The notes under the pieces are model-generated. The model was not told where the DNA came from. It saw nothing but the letters and a program-made list of their open reading frames with translations, and did not search any database. From Aricia agestis (Eukaryota > Arthropoda > Insecta > Lepidoptera > Lycaenidae): a stretch of 64,000 nucleotides of DNA. Both the position numbers and the translations under genes were made by a program. Below are positions 10,701 through 22,255 of this stretch, one piece after another. The stretch covers positions 26,132,001 through 26,196,000 of the forward strand of contig NC_056428.1 of NCBI RefSeq assembly GCF_905147365.1, given 5' to 3'. Within the stretch, counting starts at the first letter, position 1. Every line of letters starts with the position of its first letter.

Positions 10701-11100
10701 TTTCGGGGGGGCAGTAGAAGTAGAAGACCCAGAGAAAATTAGGGGGCATTGAGATGGCGCAGATGGGGCGTGGGTAGATTAAAAAATACACGCTAATAAA
10801 GTAAATTAAAAATTAATATAGTTTAATTTTTGTTATTGTAGGTAAGTATTGTAATCATTTTTATCACGTGTGCACTGTGCACGTATTATATAATAGATAT
10901 GCAAAATATTGCTCAATATAACTAAGCATGCATTTTAATTACTCCCATAATTGAAACATTCTTCTTTCATTCTTCATTTTAAACTCAGAAATAGGCAAGG
11001 GGTAATATTCCTATCTTACGACTATAATATAATAGCTTAGGAACGTTTAAATATAATCGTGGCAATAGCTGTTTAAAATTCGCAACAGATGGTAAGTAAA
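10701..11100. other. No gene seen
   Basis: AT-rich sequence without recognisable motifs. Confidence 0.4.
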
Positions 11101-11101
11101 A

Positions 11102-11412
11102 TTAAGATGGGGGCTCTAGAAAAAAACATGAAGTTATCCAAGGTCCGGGGATGTCACAGACATTCCAATTGCAGCTCCTCCAGTTTTGCGGTCGTCTGTT
11201 GTGCAGTGTGTGGTCTAAGCTAGACCACGTAGACCGTCTAGCATTGTCCTGAAGCAGCAGTGGCATAGAGCGATTGACCAGCCTTGGTTGTTTAGCAGCT
11301 AATTCTTCCATCACGGTTTGCAGTTGCTGACAATAGATATCTGCCGTAACCGTTTGGCCAGATTATGGAAAGTTGTAGTGTACGACACCGGCACTAGTCC
11401 ACCAAACACTCA
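11102..11412 (-). pseudogene. Mariner transposase remnant
   Basis: Read on the minus strand, it shows mariner landmarks in order: VWWTSAGVVHYNF, a TADIYCQQLQTVMEEL stretch, LVNRSMPLLLQDNAR (with the second catalytic Asp of the D,D34D triad), then after a frame change KLEELQLECL and an HPRTLDN-like motif where HPPYSPDL is usual. A stop interrupts the first part, a frameshift follows the QDNAR motif, and another stop lies near the end. Only about the middle third of a ~345-residue protein remains. It is cut off at its upstream side by the MITE starting near 11417. Confidence 0.8.
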
Positions 11413-11416
11413 CAAG

Positions 11417-11720
11417 CAGCATCGCCAGATTTTTTTTGTGTCAAGTCGGGAATTTGGAACTTTTTGAGTGACAATAGCCGGATTCTTCCGTCAAAAACGG
11501 GACATAGTAAAATATTGCATAAAATCAAAAGTTTTCGAATTTTATCTTTTTATTTAACTTAAAATTACGTTTAAAGTTACAATAGATAGCAAAGTAGCCA
11601 TAGAAAATCCACCCCTCTATCCTCCACACTCTTATCGTCGTTACAGAGTACAGACTACATACAGACTTACCTTTCTCAGCACGCTGCGCGTACGTTCGAG
11701 TTATCCTCGAAAAGCGGGAC
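11417..11720 (-). mobile_element. Truncated copy of the CAGCGTTGCCAGA-type hAT MITE
   Basis: AGCATCGCCAGA, then a T-run and the segments TCAAGTCGGGA, CTTTTTGAGTGA and AGCACGCTGCGCGTACG match the reverse complement of the full copy at 44832-45193. The far terminus is missing. Confidence 0.75.
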
Positions 11721-11723
11721 TAA

Positions 11724-11878
11724 GGCCGGTATAAATAGTCAGTACTCAAGATGCATCTCGGTCTCAAGACACGGTTCAGGCTCTGTGATTGCTTGGCTGT
11801 CAAAATTTGGACCAATCACAGAGCCGAACCGCGTCTTGAGACCGGGTCGCATCTTAAGTACTGACTATTTATACCAGC
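11724..11878. mobile_element. Palindromic MITE, copy 1
   Basis: The left arm, starting GGCCGGTATAAATAGTCAG, pairs along ~65 bp with the right arm ending CTGACTATTTATACCAGCC, around a short loop near CTGTCAAAATTTGGA. TAA flanks the element on both sides. Confidence 0.8.
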
Positions 11879-11888
11879 CTAAGACTAA

Positions 11889-12042
11889 TGATATAAATAG
11901 TCAGTACTTAAGATGCGACCCGGTCTCAAGACACGGTTCAGGCTCTGTGATTGCTTGGCTGCCAAAATTTGGACCAATCACAGAGCCGAACCGCGTCTTG
12001 AGACCGGGTCGCATCTTAAGTACTGACTATTAATACCAGCCT
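11889..12042. mobile_element. Palindromic MITE, copy 2 (tandem with copy 1)
   Basis: A second hairpin of the same sequence begins about 10 bp after copy 1 ends. It keeps the same ~65-bp arms (TATAAATAGTCAGTACTTAA ... complement). Its arms match each other better than those of copy 1, which suggests it is younger or was gene-converted. Confidence 0.8.
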
Positions 12043-12044
12043 AG

Positions 12045-12240
12045 GTGTGATAAAATATAACCTATAGCCTTCCTCAATAAATGGGCTATCTAATACTGAA
12101 AAAGTTTTTCAAATCGGACCAGTAGTTCCTGAGATTAGCGCGTTCAAATAAGCCCTTTCAAATAATTTCCCCCCGTTTTTTCCACACTTTCCTCTATTTC
12201 TTCGCTCCTATTAATATTAGCGTGAAAAAAATTATTATTA
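12045..12240 (-). repeat. Helitron-family internal repeat fragment
   Basis: Same repeated segment as 14580-14810 in the same orientation (CCTCAATAAATGGGCTATCT ... CCGTTTTTTCCACACTTTCC). It lacks both Helitron ends. Confidence 0.6.
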
Positions 12241-13190
12241 TTATTTCATGGAAAATATTATAATGTATTAGTATGTAGGCAGTTAATTTCGAAAATGTTG
12301 AAATGTGTCTATTGATTTATTGTAGTAATTAATTGCACGTTAAGGTTATGAACTATAATAATTTATGTATGGAAATGTAGTAAATGAAAAACTTTTCATT
12401 AATTTCAGATTTTTAGGTCCCTGTACTAGTTTGCAACATTTTAGTCTGCAAGCAATGGTTGTTAAGAAGATTTAAGGAGGAGGAGAAGGAAGGTATGGGA
12501 TTTTGAGAGGTGCGGCCACTAAGGGAAAATCCTCTGATCAAGTGAGGTGGTATACAGCTGGCCTGAGCCCACGCGATATATTTCAGCTGTCGTATGTACA
12601 GGGTGTAACAAAACAAAGTAATAATACTTATGTATGTATGTATAAAGATGCGCGTCCACTGGATCGAAATCGGAGCGTAAGCAGCGGACGGATTTGTTGC
12701 CTAAACCTTATGGATTAAATCTGTTTTATTGTTTTGGTGTTTATTTAGCTATGTACAATATTTTTTATTGAAATAAAATATTTATTTGAGCTCATTTTTT
12801 TTTTAAATTTTGGCATGTTTAGAGTGGAAGGTTTTGCACTTAAAAATTTTAACTTTAGTTTCAATTTAAAAAAATAATAAATGTATTTTTTTTTTCTTCT
12901 AAGTCCGACCTCTTGTTACGTAGTATATGACATTCTCTTTGGTACCTTAGAGATTAGTTAAATTTCATTTAGTTAGATATTTAGGTGACCTTGAGCGGTA
13001 CTAGGCTGACGTTACATGACAGATCAAAAGGAACCAAATTTAAAACGGTAATAGCACAGAATAGATAATAGTACAAGGTAATACATAATGGGAGTTACGA
13101 TTTAGTTTTTATTATTCGTAGACTACACGTAAACACTGTAAAACATGTATTTTGTGATTTTAATTACATGACCCAAAAACAAAAAAATAA
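12241..13190. other. No gene recognised
   Basis: AT-rich sequence. ACAGGGTGTAACAAAA at about 12598-12613 matches the terminus of the mariner-type MITE at 39710-39969, so a fragment of that family may be present. No coding exon was seen. Confidence 0.4.
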
Positions 13191-13194
13191 TTTC

Positions 13195-13290
13195 CTTCAG
13201 CGGGATTTGAACCCGCGATTCGGCTTGGGCCGTGGGCGTCGACACTCTAAAAAGTCTAACCACTGAGCCACTGAGGTCTTGTTCAATGTA
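13195..13290 (-). mobile_element. tRNA-like SINE head
   Basis: On the minus strand it reads CCTCAGTGGCTCAGTGGTTA ... GGGTTCAAATCCCGC, A-box- and B-box-like motifs of a tRNA-derived SINE. The stretch between them is longer than in a working tRNA. Confidence 0.65.
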
Positions 13291-13725
13291 AGGTTACAAT
13301 TAACGATATCTTCCTTGACCTATTGAAGCTCCCAAAAGAAAAGTAATGACTGATTTCGTTCACGTGTCGGAGACAATAGTGAGGTCGTGTTGATGCACCG
13401 TATATGGCGTACTAATGCACACCTGTTTCATTCATCATAATATTCATTATAACTGCCCTTTAAGTTAAACTTTAATTATATTCATAATTATTTAGACGTG
13501 CCGCGCGGTTTCGCCCACCTAAATTAGATATTTCACAGACTAATTAGGGGGAGGGGCGAGAGGGACACTTGCCCCGGGCGGCAAGTGGCCACCTCCCAAT
13601 TTTTGTTCTGAACTTAGACTTTTTCGAGAACAAGGCAAATAAGTACTTACTTTTAAATATAAATGAATTACAACCTGTTTCTTTGTGAGATGTTATTTAA
13701 AAAAAAACTATTTACAGGATAACTT

Positions 13726-14379
13726 TAGCACAGCTCTTAAAATTTATGCAACCCTTCCAGTAACTTCTGCTTCATGTCAGAGAAGCTTCAGTAAAATGAA
13801 GCTTATCAAGAATTATTTACGCTCTACAATGTGCCAAGAGCGCTTGTCGGGTTTGGCTATATTGTCCATTGAGAGCGAAATAGCCAACAACCAGTTTTTT
13901 TTTTTAAATGAAATAAAAGGGGCAAACGAGCAAACGGGTCACCTGATGGAAAGCAACTTCCGTCGCCCATGGACACTCGCAGCATCAGAAGAGCTACAAG
14001 TGCGTTGCCGGCCTTTTAAGAGGGCAAAGGGTAATAGGGGAGGGTAAGGAAGGAAAGGGAAGGGAATAGGGGAGGGTAGAGAAGGGAAGGGAAGGGAATA
14101 GGGGAAGGCAGAGAAGGGAATAGGGGAGGGTAGGGCAGGGAACAGGGTAGGGGATTGGGCCTCCGGTAAACTCACTCACTCGGCGAAACACAGCGCAAGC
14201 GCTGTTTCACGCCGGTTTTCTGTGAGAACGTGGTATTTCTCCGGTCGCGCCGGCCCATTCGTGCCGAAGCATAGCTCTCCCACGTAAATGTTTTTATTAT
14301 TCGTAGCAACAACCTAAATAATTATGAAAGTGTAATTGACGATTTCGCTGAAATGATATCGAGAAAAATAAACCTTTAA
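13726..14379 (+). pseudogene. hAT transposase C-terminal dimerisation region, split by a SINE
   Basis: After an apparent acceptor (TTTACAG at about 13718-13725) the frame reads ...TLPVTSASCQRSFSKMKLIK and then LRSTMCQERLSGLAILSIE, the conserved hAT C-terminal dimerisation motif (LPVT/S-CERSFS...RLSGLA). The frame is broken at 13892 by the SINE. It resumes in the same frame at 14308 for 24 codons (NNLNNYESVIDDFAEM...), ending at TAA 14377-14379. Upstream catalytic parts (DDE core, BED finger) are absent. Similar termini occur in ZMYM-like hAT proteins, so a domesticated relative is conceivable, but this copy is dead. Confidence 0.85.
13893..14306 (-). mobile_element. SINE-like retroposon with 8-bp target duplication
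   Basis: The T-run at its left edge (13893-13905) is the poly(A) tail of a minus-strand insertion. CAACAACC is duplicated on both sides (13885-13892, 14307-14314). Its body includes GTCACCTGATGGAAAGCAAC, an AGGGAAGGG-rich minisatellite (14040-14150) and a head segment (14158-14290) shared with 43390-43530. A tail-only copy lies at 17030-17108. Confidence 0.8.
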
Positions 14380-14521
14380 TTTTACTATATTAATAAACAA
14401 TTTTATAAAAAACAGCATTCTATTTAAGTACCAATTGAAAACGCACATTTTTACTTGGAGGGCGGCAAATTGGGATTCTGTTCCCCCCTTTTTAAAACGT
14501 AGATCTTGGCCTGCTAATTAG

Positions 14522-14812
14522 TCCACAAAAAATAGCCTATGATCCTTCACGTGGTCTACTTCTCATCTGTGCCAAATAACAGAAAATATATGCTCGAGTA
14601 GTTCGTAAGATAAGCCCTTTCAAATAATTTCCCCCCGTTTTTTCCACACTTTCCTTTATTTCTTCGCTCCTATTAGTATTAGCGTGATAAAATATAACCT
14701 ATAGCCTTCCTCAATAAATGGGCTATCTAGCATTGAAATTTTTTTTCAAATCGGACCAATAGTTCCTGAGATTAGCGCGTTCAAACGAACAAACTCGTCC
14801 GCTTTATAATAT
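14522..14812 (-). repeat. Helitron-family repeat (right half of the hAT target)
   Basis: Begins CCACAAAAAATAGCCTATGA, matching the equivalent stretch at 42283 onwards, and runs to GCGTTCAAACGAACAAACT and TATAATATTAATA. It resumes the repeat interrupted by the hAT element. Confidence 0.65.
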
Positions 14813-15870
14813 TAATAAGTTGTGGCGGTACCCACAATTCACCTAACATTCCTGCATCGCGCTATCGAAGTTTCGGAGAACGGCAAGATATATTATACAA
14901 CGTCTGAAATGACGTCAGTGGGCTTCGGCCTGACCGAGCATGCTATCTCGCTCGGTCGGAAGTTCTTCCTTTTCGGCCGCCACGAACAACGTCAAAAAGT
15001 ATAGATCCCACCAAAAACATTTTCATGTAAAAATGTTGCCAAGATGAGAACATAATATTATAGTTCGTCGTGTCAAAAAGTAGTGAGATCTCATGTAGAG
15101 CCAAGTTTCTAACCTTACATACTCAACCCTAAATCTAAAAACCTTAATTTTACCCTAAAGCACGGCAAAATATTTCATAATAATATTATAATGTGTCAGC
15201 CGCACAAGGAGAATCTATAAACTCTACACATTAGTCAAAATCGGTGGCCTTTTTTAGATTTGATGATCGGTGAGTCAGTGACCAAATTGTGGATTTTTGG
15301 ACACCTATAAAATCTAAAGTATAATAGCTACGATATTCAAAATTTGCGCATTTAATAACTATACCCATGTCATTATATCTTAAAAATTTCAACTATCTGG
15401 CATTATTCAAACCAAAGTTACGAGGGTTTAAAAAATACGACGAAACGTTTCGAGAAAAGGTAGGTAGTGCCCTTGCGCGCTTCGCTTGGCTCATCTTGGC
15501 GGGGGCACTCCCGTGCCCCCAGATCACGGAGCTAATTAGCTCCGTGGTATAGATAGCCTTCCTCGGGCTCCTCCATCGGACTAGTAGTTCCTGAGTTTAG
15601 CGCGTTCAAACGAACAAACTAACAAACTCTTCCGCTTTATAATGTTAGTATAGATAATATTATTATAACTTAACTTTAATTTAATGAAGAGGTAAAAAAA
15701 TGAACCTATGTTCAAAATTATCTTTAAAGTAATCAACAATATCTAATTATTATTATTGTGAGTAGTGACCTCTGAATATGGCCATATTTTAATCGAAACC
15801 AAATTTTTTTTCAGGATGGTAAGTGGTAACTATACAACATTTTAAATTTTTATACTCAGTTAAACAGTAA
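14813..15870. other. No gene recognised; scattered repeat pieces
   Basis: It contains one end of a CCCACCAAAAACATT-type MITE (near 15009; better copies at 37249-37504 and 62309-62835) and short Helitron fragments near 15580-15655. The open frames seen are short and unlike known proteins. Confidence 0.4.
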
Positions 15871-16549
15871 TCTATACTTCTATACTTAATATTATAATTG
15901 GGAAGAGTTTGTTTGTTTGAACGCGCTAATCTCAGGAACTACTGGTCCGATCTGAATAATTCTTTTACTGTTGGATAGCCCATTTATTGAGAAAGGCTAT
16001 AGGCCATATTTTATCACGCTAAGTATAATAGGAGCGAAGAAATAGAGGAAAATCTGGAAAAAACGGGGGGAAATTATTTGAAAGGGCTTATTTGAACGCG
16101 CTAATCTCAGGAACTACTGGTCCGATTTGAAAAATTCTTACAGTGTTAGATAGCCCACTGATAGAGAAAGGTTATCAGCTATATTTTATCACGCTAAGAC
16201 TAATAAGAGCGAAGAAATAGAAAATAAGAAAAAAAAAATGTGGAAAAAACGGGGGAAATTTTATGTAATTGCTTATTATCTTATGAACTACTGGAGCAAT
16301 TTTCACAAACATGTGAATGTGTCAAACATGAAGAATAGACCACGTACAGGGACATAGGTTATTTTTTGCTGCAAAATGTACGGTTGCGTGCATTTCCTAA
16401 ATTACGCAAGCGAAGCCGCGCGGAACATCAGATATATAATAAAATCGTAGAAAAGTCAATTCTGTATATTGAACATTTTTGTACAATAAATAATACTTGG
16501 GATGTGACCTACTGTGCTAACGCGGACGAAGTCGCGGGCAATAGCTAGT
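15871..16549 (+). mobile_element. Helitron-like element, complete ends
   Basis: It starts TCTATACTTCTATACTTAAT and ends CGAAGTCGCGGGCAATAGCTAGT, matching the TC...CTAGT ends expected of Helitrons. The interior contains two direct copies of the AATCTCAGGAACTACTGG unit (15932 and 16105). It has no Rep/helicase gene and is therefore non-autonomous. Confidence 0.75.
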
Positions 16550-17029
16550 TATAAATAAATCAGTTATACTTACACGGTCTACTGTTCCATAGTTCCATTT
16601 CCATGCACAGCAAGTTACGCTAAATACGGCATCAAATTCTATCCCCAAAGGGTAAATAAAACGGATTTTATGAAGTTTTGTGTAGGATGAAACGTGGATG
16701 AAACCTTTAATTAAAAGTTTTTTTGAAAAAGCATCAAAGCCTTTCTTGAGCAAACACGAATGGTGCCTGTAGATATTTTTATTGAGCGAGAGACGTCGAG
16801 AGTCGAGACAGAAAAAGGCTTTCGCTGTCTTGTTTGTGTTGGAAAGATAATATATTTATTTCTATTATTCTATTAATTAGTGTTGTGTCAGGGTTTTAAT
16901 AAACAAACTAAACAGTATAGTACACTGTACACTGTAGTATAATTTTACAATGTAGTCCATACTTACATACTTGTACATACCTACACCACGCTGACACTGG
17001 TGATGCTATTTTACGTCGTCCGTCGTATT
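16550..17029. other. No gene recognised
   Basis: AT-rich sequence with no convincing exon or inverted repeat. Confidence 0.4.
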
Positions 17030-17275
17030 TTTTTAAAAATGAAATAAGGGGGCAAACGAGCAAACGGGTCACCTGATGGAAAGCAACTTCCGTCGCCCAT
17101 GGACAGCAGCTGCGAATTACAGCTTTGTAGGTCCTATAGTCTCTGAGAAAAACCGCGGACAGACAGGACGGGCGGATAGACGGACAGACAGACAGGCGGA
17201 CAGACGGATGGACGGACGGACAGACCCGAACTATAATATAAGGGTTCCTTGTTGACTACAGAACCCTAAAAATAA
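17030..17275 (-). repeat. Truncated SINE tail followed by a (GACA)-rich repeat fragment
   Basis: The T-run plus GTCACCTGATGGAAAGCAAC matches the tail of the SINE at 13893-14306. It breaks off near 17108 and is followed by GGACAGACAG tracts and GGTTCCTTGTTGACTACAGA. Confidence 0.6.
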
Positions 17276-18132
17276 TCATGCTATAATCAATAATGTAACG
17301 TAATGTTAACAGTATGAAATGTATGAGCGCTGATGTCACTTTTAACATGGCTTTACTCAAAAAGTACAACGAATCTTGACAAGCGCCCTATTGGTCATTA
17401 ATGTACATGGGTATTTGGTATACCTTCCTAAAATATACAATCCATTCCTGTTGGCTGTTGAGCCCAATACCAGAGCCCATACATTTTTGCCCATCATCAT
17501 TTAAGTGCTTATTTTAACAAAATGTTATAAAATTACCTCGTCCCGCCCAAACTGCTGAATCGATTCTTCAGAAATTTGGTATTACTACTTATATATACTT
17601 TGAGTCCCGGGAAAGGTCCTTTTTATTCCGAAAAAATGCACGGTTCCCAGGCATTAAATAAAAATGATTTCAGCTTATACCGCTACCGGCTATGTGGATT
17701 TCGATTATATATTTTGGTATACAGATACGTTATGTCTCGGGAAAGGACATAGGATACTTTACATCCGGGAAAAAGGTACGGTACCCGAATGATAAACAAA
17801 AATTATTTGCGCCATAATCACTGAACCGATTTTGATGAAAATTGGTGTGCACTGTGCATATACTTTGCCTCTCGTGAAAGGGCGTTATAAAATTTCCTAT
17901 TATGCGCCTAAACCGCTGAACAGATTTTGATGAAACTTGGTATGGAGAGACTTCGAGTCCCGGAAAAGGCCATAGGATCCTTTTCACATCCTTTTTATCT
18001 CGGAAAAATGTACGGTTCTCAGGCGTTAAATAAAATGATTTCTGCTTATACCGCTACATGGATTTTGATGATATTTGGTATGCAGATACGTTATGTCTCA
18101 GGAAAGGACAGAGAGTTCCCGCTTCTTCTTCC
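17276..18132. repeat. Diverged internally repeated interspersed repeat
   Basis: Segments such as GATACGTTATGTCTC(G/A)GGAAAGGAC occur twice (about 17723 and 18086), and GAAACTTGGTAT-type and CGGTTC(C/T)CAGGC(A/G)TTAAATA segments also recur. The copies are diverged, consistent with an old repeat. No protein was recognised. Confidence 0.5.
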
Positions 18133-18768
18133 CTTCCCGCAGAGTGCTCTTATGTATTGCGCACACATTTGGGCACTATAAAATTACTCCTACTTAACTG
18201 GCCTGTTTTCATTGAAACCAGAGTGCTCCTGTGTATTGCGCACACACTTGGGCACTATAAAATTACTCCTGCGTAACTGGCCTGGTTTCATTGAAACCAG
18301 AGTACTCTTATGTATTGCGCACACACTTGGGCACTATAAAATTACTCCTGCGTAACTGGTCTGGTTTCATTGAAACCAGAGTGCTCCATAAGAGCACTCT
18401 GGTTAATACATATATTGCGCACACACTAGGGCACTATAAAATTACTCCTGCGTAACTGGCCTGGTTTCATTGAACCCAGAGTGCTCTTGTGTATTGCGAA
18501 CACACTTGGGCACCATAAAATTACTCCTGCGTAACTGGCCTGATTTCATTGAAACCAGAGTGCTCTTATGTATTGCGCACACACTAGGGCACTATAAAAT
18601 TACTCCTGCGTAACAGGCCTGGTTTCATTGAACCCAGAGTGCCCTGTGTATTGCGCACACACTTGGGCACTATTAAAAATACTCCTGCTTAACTGGCCTG
18701 GTTTCATTTAAAATCGGAGTGCTATTGTGTTTTGCGCGCACACTTGGGCACTATAAAAATATACTTAC
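18133..18768. repeat. ~79-bp satellite array derived from a SINE body
   Basis: AGAGTGCTC-type unit starts fall at about 18140, 18221, 18299, 18378, 18478, 18557, 18636 and 18716, giving a period of 78-81 bp. One 100-bp unit (18378-18477) contains a short inverted duplication of the same motif. Each unit carries TATTGCGCACACACTTGGGC and GGTTTCATTGAAACCAG, a segment also found once in the SINE at 8638-9004. The array ends beside an ACTGCCGCACTCAGAG terminus like the MITE at 60702-60860. Confidence 0.85.
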
Positions 18769-18801
18769 TGCCGCACTCAGAGACCAACATTAATATTACT
18801 T

Positions 18802-19451
18802 ACTAGCTGTTGCCCGCGACTTCGTCCGCGTGGACTTCAGTTTATAGCGCGCGGTGTCAATAAAATTGGTGTCAATAGCTTTTTCGAAACCCTGGTACCC
18901 CTTAAATCAAAATACCCAAAACAGCCGTGTAGTGTGCACCTAATATGTTTTTTTTTAAATTAAACTTTTTTATACCAAGCTTATTTAGCGTTACACAACT
19001 TTAGCTTTGCCCAATACCCATAAACTTAAATAGTTTATGGGTATTTATTATTGGTAGACTGTTATTTCTGATATCTATGTTGGTACGTGAGTTATTTAAT
19101 AACATACTATAACAATTGAAAGAATCGAAATATTAACCACAGATTACTAATATTAACTCAACATGGTACCACCTCTTATAGAAATACATAATTATGAGCA
19201 AGCGATAGCGCGATCTAGGCGGATCTTGGCGCCATCTGTTCTAGTTTTTGGAACTAACTTAATTTGAACTAATTTACGCATTTTCACGCCCTTACAACCC
19301 TTTTTTCCAGTAAAAAATCTCAGGATTTAGACTATCTGTATACAAAATTTCATTACAATTGGTTCGGTAGTTTTGGCGTTTGGCGTGAAAGCGAGACTGA
19401 CAGACAGACAGACAGACAGAGATACTTTCGCATTTATAATATTAGTATAGA
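18802..19451 (-). mobile_element. Helitron-like element (minus)
   Basis: On the minus strand it starts TCTATACTAATATTATAAAT and ends GTCGCGGGCAACAGCTAGTA. It contains a short GACAGACA tract near its start. Non-coding. Confidence 0.75.
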
Positions 19452-20033
19452 TTATGTGCACACTGCACAGCTGGTTTTGGGTATTTTGATTAATTAAAGG
19501 CCGCGCTACACCGGAATTGCAGCGACGAGGCGAGCACTTTCAGCGCTGCCATTCCGGTGAGCGCGGACCTAAGAGGGGTACCACTTACCAGGGTTTTAAA
19601 AAGTTTTTAAATTTGACACAAATTTTGTTGACACCGCGCGCTATAAACTAAAGTCCACGCGGACGAAGTCGCGGGCAACAGCTAGTTATGAATAAAAACA
19701 ATATAATATAATAAAGTAGGTATGATTAGTTCTGTTACAATAATGAAGTAAAAAATAAAACGCCATCTATTTTCATATATTAGAATTAAAATATTGATTG
19801 CATTGATATAATATTTCTGGTTGGAATATAGGCCAACACGGTACACTCGAACTCCTTGCGCCTTCTGCTGTCAACTTGTCACATATATTAGAAATGCAGT
19901 AGGAGTTCTATAAGTTAAGATAGATTGATTATTATTATACCAAGTGATAATATTATTAAACATAATATTCTAACGTATTAAAAACTATAAACAAAAACAT
20001 AATCTATACTAATATTATAAATGCGAAAGTATC

Positions 20034-20072
<39 letters not shown>

Positions 20073-22200
20073 CGCTTTCACGCCAAAACTACTGAACCGA
20101 TTGCAATGAAATTTTGTACACAGTTATTTTAGAGTCTGAGAAAGGACATAGGCTACATTTTGATGTGGGAAAATATCTTATTTCCATGAAAATATCGATG
20201 AAAATTACTTCGCATTGCGCGTGGCCAGCGCTCATCCCGGGGGTCCTGGGTTCGAGTCCCGCAGGCGGAACAAAAAGTTTTCAATGTTCCTGGGTCTTGG
20301 ATGTGTATTAAAATAATATTTCAAAAATCTTAAATATATTTTATGTATAATATTATAAAAAATCCAGAAATATATCGACGCGATGCAATGAACATTTTAG
20401 TTCTAATACGATTCAACAGATGGCGCTTTTTTGCTTCGTTGTAACATAGAACTAATCATACTTATTAGTTATTATGTTTTTGTTTATAGTTTTTAATACG
20501 TTAGAATATTATGTTTAATAATATTATCACTTGCTATAATAATAATCAATCTATCTTATCTTATAGAACTCCTACTGCATTTCTAAGGAGTTCGAGTGTG
20601 TTGTGTTGGCCTATATTCCATCCAGAAAATATTTTTACATTTTAATTCTAATATATGAAAACAGATGGCGCTTTATTTTTTACTTCATTATAACAGAACT
20701 AATCATACCTACTTTATTATATATTATTGTTTTTATTCATAACTAGCTGTTGCCCGCGACTTCGTCCGTGTGGACTTTAGTTTATAGCGCGCGGTGTCAA
20801 CAAAATTTGTGTCAAATTTAAAAACTTTTTAAAACCCTGGTAAGTGGTACCCCTCTTAGGGCCGCGCAGCGCGCTACACCGGAATGGCAGCGCTGAAAGT
20901 GCTCGCCTCGCCGCTGCCATTCCGGTGTAGCGCGGCCCTTAATTAATCAAAATACCCAAAAACAGCTGTGCAGTATGCACATAATCTGTACTAATATTAT
21001 GAATGCGAAAGTATCTCTGTCTGTCTGTCTGTCTGTCAGTCTCGCTTTCACGCCAAACGCCAAAACTACCGAACCGATTGTAATGAAATTTTGTATACTG
21101 ATAGTCAAAAGCCTGAGAAAGGACATAGGCTACTTTTTTACTGGAAAAAAGGGTTGTAAGGGTCGTAAATTTGTTCAAAAAATTCATAATAGATGGCGCC
21201 GTGCGTCTTCTACATCGCGCTGACGCTTGCTCAAAAGTCTTTCTATAAGAGGTGGTATCATCTTACATCTAAGTCTCGATTTTTTTCGATTGTTATATCT
21301 ATTCTACGGTATTAAATAACTCAGTACTTTATCTGTGCAGGCAGTGACGTAACCTTAAGACCAAATTTCACCAACGACTGTTAAAGTTAATGCTCGAATT
21401 AGTATCACGATAGCTGTTTCGTTTTTCATATGAATGAAAGAGAAGACAGGATATTTTAACAAGCTGTTAACACTAACAGACGTTGGTGAAATTGGGGCTA
21501 AACCTATCAATGATAAATAGTTTATGGGTAAAGTTGTGTAATTGGGGGGCTAAATAAGCTTTAAAATTTGGCATAATATATAAAGTTTAACATACAAAAA
21601 TGAAGTACTTATTGTTTGCACACTGCACAGCTGTATTGATTTAAGGGGTACCAGGGTTTTTTTATAAAAGCTTTTGACACCAATTTTGTTGACATCGCGC
21701 GCTATAAACTGAAGTCCACGCGGACGAAGTCGCGGGCAACAGCTAGTAACTAATAAGTATGATTAGTTCTATGTTACAATGAAGTAAAATATAAAACGCC
21801 ATCTGTTGAATCGTATTAGAACTAATATGTTCATTGCATCGATATATTTCTGGATTTTTTATAATATTATACATAAAATATATTTAAAATTTTTGAAAAA
21901 TTGTTTTAATTAATACACATCCAAGACCCAGGAACATTGAAAACTTTTTGTTCCGCCTGCGGGACTCGAACCCAGGACCCCCGGGATGAGCGCTGGCCAC
22001 GCGCATAGCGAATTAATTTTCATCGATATTTTCATGGAAATAAGATATTTTCCCACATCAAAATGTAGCCTATGTCCTTTCTCAGACTCTAGAATAACTG
22101 TGTACAAAATTTCATTGCAATCGGTTCAGTAGTTTTGGCGTGAAAGCGAGACAGACAGACAGACAGAGATACTTTCGCATTTATAATATTAGTATGGATT
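19452..22200. mobile_element. Nest of Helitron-like elements, head-to-head and tail-to-tail
   Basis: Helitron 3' ends (CAGCTAGT) occur at about 19686 (+), 20743 (minus) and 21746 (+). TCTATACTAATATTA-type 5' ends occur at 20003 (+) and, on the minus strand, near 22198. Two blocks (20114-20311 and, inverted, 21910-22107) carry a B-box-like GGGTTCGAGTCCCGC stretch, so a tRNA-derived SINE has become part of the family. A hairpin element of ~75 bp (19499-19572 and 20860-20938, GCGCTACACCGGAATGGCAG and complement) is included. Most of the block is repeated at 53308-58430. Confidence 0.65.
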
Positions 22201-22255
22201 ATTATGTCCCTGAGTGCTGCAGCCGTTAGACTATAAACTTTAATAGTATAAAGTG

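Larger units (their letters stand above)
13548..14513 (+). mobile_element. Internally deleted hAT element with exact 8-bp target duplication
   Basis: The palindromic octamer CTAATTAG flanks it on both sides (13540-13547, 14514-14521). The right terminus reads ...TAGATCTTGGCCTG, a hAT-like end; the left terminus has decayed. It keeps only the last coding part of its transposase and contains a later SINE (13893-14306). It is inserted in a Helitron-family repeat whose halves lie at about 13495-13539 and 14522 onwards. Confidence 0.85.

Noticed and set aside
18133..18768. CRISPR-like array of regular repeats
   Set aside because: Units are contiguous ~79-bp tandem copies with no unique spacers, in an insect genome; they derive from a SINE.
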